Shown piece by piece: positions 38,127 to 40,121 of a stretch of DNA of 40,121 bases (within the stretch, counting starts at the first letter, position 1; the number at the start of each line of letters is the position of its first letter). This stretch comes from Bacteroidota bacterium (GTDB lineage: Bacteria; Bacteroidota; Bacteroidia; Chitinophagales; Chitinophagaceae), in the NCBI GenBank assembly GCA_030706685.1, contig JAUZOA010000046.1:1-40121 (forward strand). The letters are read 5' to 3'. The position numbers and the translations under genes were made by a program. The notes beneath the pieces were generated by a model. It was not told where the DNA came from. It searched no databases and saw only the letters and a program-made list of their open reading frames with translations.

Positions 38127-38732
38127 TCATTTCCATTTCAACGTATTGATAAGATGTTGCAGGTCTTTTTTCAAAAAATCATTAACGATACTCAGCGAGT
38201 CTTCGTTGGGAGTAGCATCAAAATATAAAGCCCCCCTGAGAAAATGGTGAACGGAATCAGTCAGGAAAAACTGGTTGGCGGTGGCCGTGTTTCCTTTTAA
38301 TGTAAAATAAATGCCTTCAACGCCATTGGGTGTGTGCATAACGCTGTCTTCAATACCGGTGGATACTTCCGTATGTTGTTTATAGGCCATTTTAAAAGCA
38401 TCATTCGCCAGGGAATCCATCTGGTTCCGGGAACGGATATCTTTATAGCTTACATAAATGCGGCCCCTGAACCGGGGTATATCAATGTTGATCCACCAGG
38501 GATTCTCGGGCTTTTCATTAAAAAAGGATGTATCCTTCAGGATATCGGCATAGACAGGGTATTCGAAAGTATAGGGATAGCCCGGCTGATCAAATGAGCG
38601 GTATGCTTTTTCCGGGAACTCAATATTGAAAAACCCTTTCTTTTTATACGTATAGGGGCTGTTGCAGGCCATGAATACAGCAGCGATAAATAATAAGGCG
38701 ATAAAGGCTTTTAATGACAAACTATTTTTCAC
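38127..38732 (-). CDS. gldD: Gliding motility lipoprotein GldD
   Basis: A 201-residue lipoprotein. The signal is MKNSLSLKAFIALLFIAAVF with a lipobox ending at Cys23 (FMAC). The mature part carries YTYKKKGFFNIEFPEKAYRS, FEYPVYADI, ENPWWINIDIPRFRGRIYVS and the C-terminal FFLTDSVHHFLRGALYFDAT, matching GldD. In Flavobacterium GldD is required for gliding, and it is functionally tied to the type IX secretion machinery. The gene lies six bases downstream of gldE, the conserved order, and the two are probably cotranscribed. Confidence 0.94.
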   Translation of the reverse strand: MKNSLSLKAFIALLFIAAVFMACNSPYTYKKKGFFNIEFPEKAYRSFDQPGYPYTFEYPVYADILKDTSFFNEKPENPWWINIDIPRFRGRIYVSYKDIRSRNQMDSLANDAFKMAYKQHTEVSTGIEDSVMHTPNGVEGIYFTLKGNTATANQFFLTDSVHHFLRGALYFDATPNEDSLSIVNDFLKKDLQHLINTLKWK

Positions 38733-38737
38733 GCTGT

Positions 38738-40087
38738 TTATTCTTTTTCTTTTTTAGGGGTCATCGTTATTTTGACCAGCCTGACCCTGTTCTTGTCAAC
38801 CTCCAGCACCGTAAATACAAAATCACCGCAGGGAATCTCGGTATTTAATTTCGGGAACTCACCTGCCAGTTCCAGTACCAGGCCGCCAATTGACTCACTT
38901 TCTCCTTTTACTGTATCAAATGTATCCATCGGCAACTGCATCAGCTTGCATACATCGTGGATCATTGTCTTGCCTTCAACGAGGTAAGTATTGTCGTCTA
39001 ATTTCCGGTTGCCGCTTTCTTCTTCATCAAATTCGTCTTTTATATCGCCGATCACTTCTTCCAGGATATCCTCCATGGTAACAATGCCGCTGGTGCCGCC
39101 AAACTCATCTACGACGATAGCAAAATGTATTCTTTTTGATTGAAAATCTTTAAGAAGATCTTCGATCAGTTTTGATTCGGGTACAAAATAAGGCTGACGC
39201 ATTAAAGGATGCCAGTCAAAATGATCCGCTTCATTTAAAACAGGGATAAGGTCTTTTGTATTAATGATACCGGCTATTTCATCCAGGTTGTTTTTATAAA
39301 CCGGCAGCCGGGAATAATGAAGCTCTTCAATTTTTTTATTAAGGTCACTGAAAGAAGTATTGTACTCAATGCCGCTTACATCGAGGCGGCTTCTCATAAT
39401 TTGTTTCACGGAAATATTCCCGAATTTTACAATACCCTTCATAATACTTTTCTCCGCCTGGGAAGCTTCTTCTTCCGTTTTAATATCAATAGCTTCATCC
39501 AGTTCCCGGATGCTAAGCGCTTCAGACCGGTTGGCGCCCATTCTTCTGCCGATCACATCTGCCAGCGAAACGATCCATTTACTGACTCTTCTTAATAATA
39601 AATGAACGGCCTCCACCACAAAGGAAGAACCATATGCAAACCGGAGGTTGTTTTGTGTAGCCCAGATCTTTGGCAACACTTCACAAAAGAACAACAGTAC
39701 AAAAGCGATAAACAGGACCTTGAGCAGCATTTCTATGGCAAAATGGATATTGCCAAATGAGATAAACTGGTTGATAAGAAAATTGGAAAGAATAGCAATG
39801 CAGATGCTTATAAACGTGTTGGTAATAAGAAGAGAAGCATAGACTTCTTTGGGTTCTTCCAGCAGGCTGATAATGCGTTTGGCGGCAGTATGCTGTTTTG
39901 TTTTCAGGATGTTGACATCCTTATTGGTCAGCGAAAACAGGGCTACTTCCGCTCCCGAAATAGTAAAGGCCAGTAATATCAAAGCCATTAATACAATGAC
40001 AAGGAGGGTGGTTCCCTGTGGATAGGCCGCCAGTAAAATAAAAGGAAATTTAGCATATAAAAGACTGATGACCGAATGACTATCCAA
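38738..40087 (-). CDS. gldE: Gliding motility-associated protein GldE (CNNM/CorC family)
   Basis: A membrane protein of the CNNM/CorC (hemolysin C) family. From TTG 40087 it has 449 residues: four hydrophobic segments in a CNNM (DUF21) domain (about 25-195, LLVIVLMALILLAFTISGAE), two CBS motifs (about 215-340, SRLPVYKNNLDEIAGIINTK and HFAIVVDEFGGTSGIVTMED) and a CorC_HlyC domain (about 355-440, STILVEGK-like NTYLVEGKTMIHDV). GldE partners GldD; relatives transport Mg2+ or Co2+. The frame stays open upstream of the TTG to the window edge without an ATG, so the true start may lie outside; position 40087 is the minimum plausible start. Confidence 0.9.
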   Translation of the reverse strand: MDSHSVISLLYAKFPFILLAAYPQGTTLLVIVLMALILLAFTISGAEVALFSLTNKDVNILKTKQHTAAKRIISLLEEPKEVYASLLITNTFISICIAILSNFLINQFISFGNIHFAIEMLLKVLFIAFVLLFFCEVLPKIWATQNNLRFAYGSSFVVEAVHLLLRRVSKWIVSLADVIGRRMGANRSEALSIRELDEAIDIKTEEEASQAEKSIMKGIVKFGNISVKQIMRSRLDVSGIEYNTSFSDLNKKIEELHYSRLPVYKNNLDEIAGIINTKDLIPVLNEADHFDWHPLMRQPYFVPESKLIEDLLKDFQSKRIHFAIVVDEFGGTSGIVTMEDILEEVIGDIKDEFDEEESGNRKLDDNTYLVEGKTMIHDVCKLMQLPMDTFDTVKGESESIGGLVLELAGEFPKLNTEIPCGDFVFTVLEVDKNRVRLVKITMTPKKEKE

Positions 40088-40121
40088 TGGAAGGATTTTT
40101 GGTGAAAACTTAATTACAAAA

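Overview
The window looks like a chromosomal core region of a Bacteroidota bacterium, probably of the Chitinophagaceae or a close relative (inferred from gene content and order; no species can be named). The signs are gliding/type IX secretion genes gldC, gldD and gldE, a type IX-sorted secreted protein, Bacteroidota-restricted families (DUF4290, DUF6089, DUF3109), the order CBS protein - nadK - DUF6089 - uppS - bamA - ompH - ompH - ompH - murI, and many TAnnTTTG promoter -7 boxes upstream of genes. I see no phage, plasmid, transposase, CRISPR array, tRNA or rRNA.

Layout. 1-3.3 kb (minus): partial murA, a DUF4290 gene with a Gly/Arg tail, and a secreted protein with a type IX sorting domain. 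3.5-6.5 kb (plus): GT4 glycosyltransferase, gldC, yqeY, a possibly broken small membrane gene, and a CvpA-like gene. A 410-base stretch with no convincing gene follows. 6.9-18.8 kb (plus): an envelope block with an alpha/beta hydrolase, CBS protein, single-POTRA barrel, nadK, DUF6089 protein, uppS, bamA, three OmpH/Skp-like genes and murI. 19-19.8 kb: rpmH, rnpA, yidD. 20-21.4 kb (minus): superoxide dismutase, and tadA followed by a small frame-broken gene. 21.6-25 kb (plus): carB and a DinB-like gene. 25.2-27.6 kb (minus): beta-propeller/phosphoesterase lipoprotein. 27.9-32.8 kb (plus): comEC, purH and an EamA transporter. 32.8-40.1 kb (minus): polysaccharide deacetylase, lutB, DUF3109, TPR membrane protein, gldD, gldE.

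The dominant theme is envelope building: MurA and MurI for peptidoglycan precursors, UppS for the lipid carrier, BamA with three OmpH/Skp-like candidate chaperones for outer-membrane proteins, YidD for membrane insertion, and Gld proteins for type IX secretion and gliding. Nucleotide genes (carB, purH, nadK) and RNA genes (rnpA, tadA) are interspersed.

The most unusual signal is not a gene. It is a set of small palindromic repeats. One G/C-rich family occurs about seven times. Three copies sit inside reading frames: two in-frame insertions in purH and one that forms the C-terminus of MurI. The other four lie in the carB leader, just after carB, just before the dinB-like gene, and possibly in weaker form elsewhere. 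Other families include a perfect 31-bp inverted repeat between gldC and yqeY, palindromes on both sides of rpmH, and long imperfect hairpins after nadK, after yidD and before purH. Other points worth checking are Asp in place of the catalytic Cys in MurA, a CarB without the allosteric domain, and two possible frameshifted small genes.
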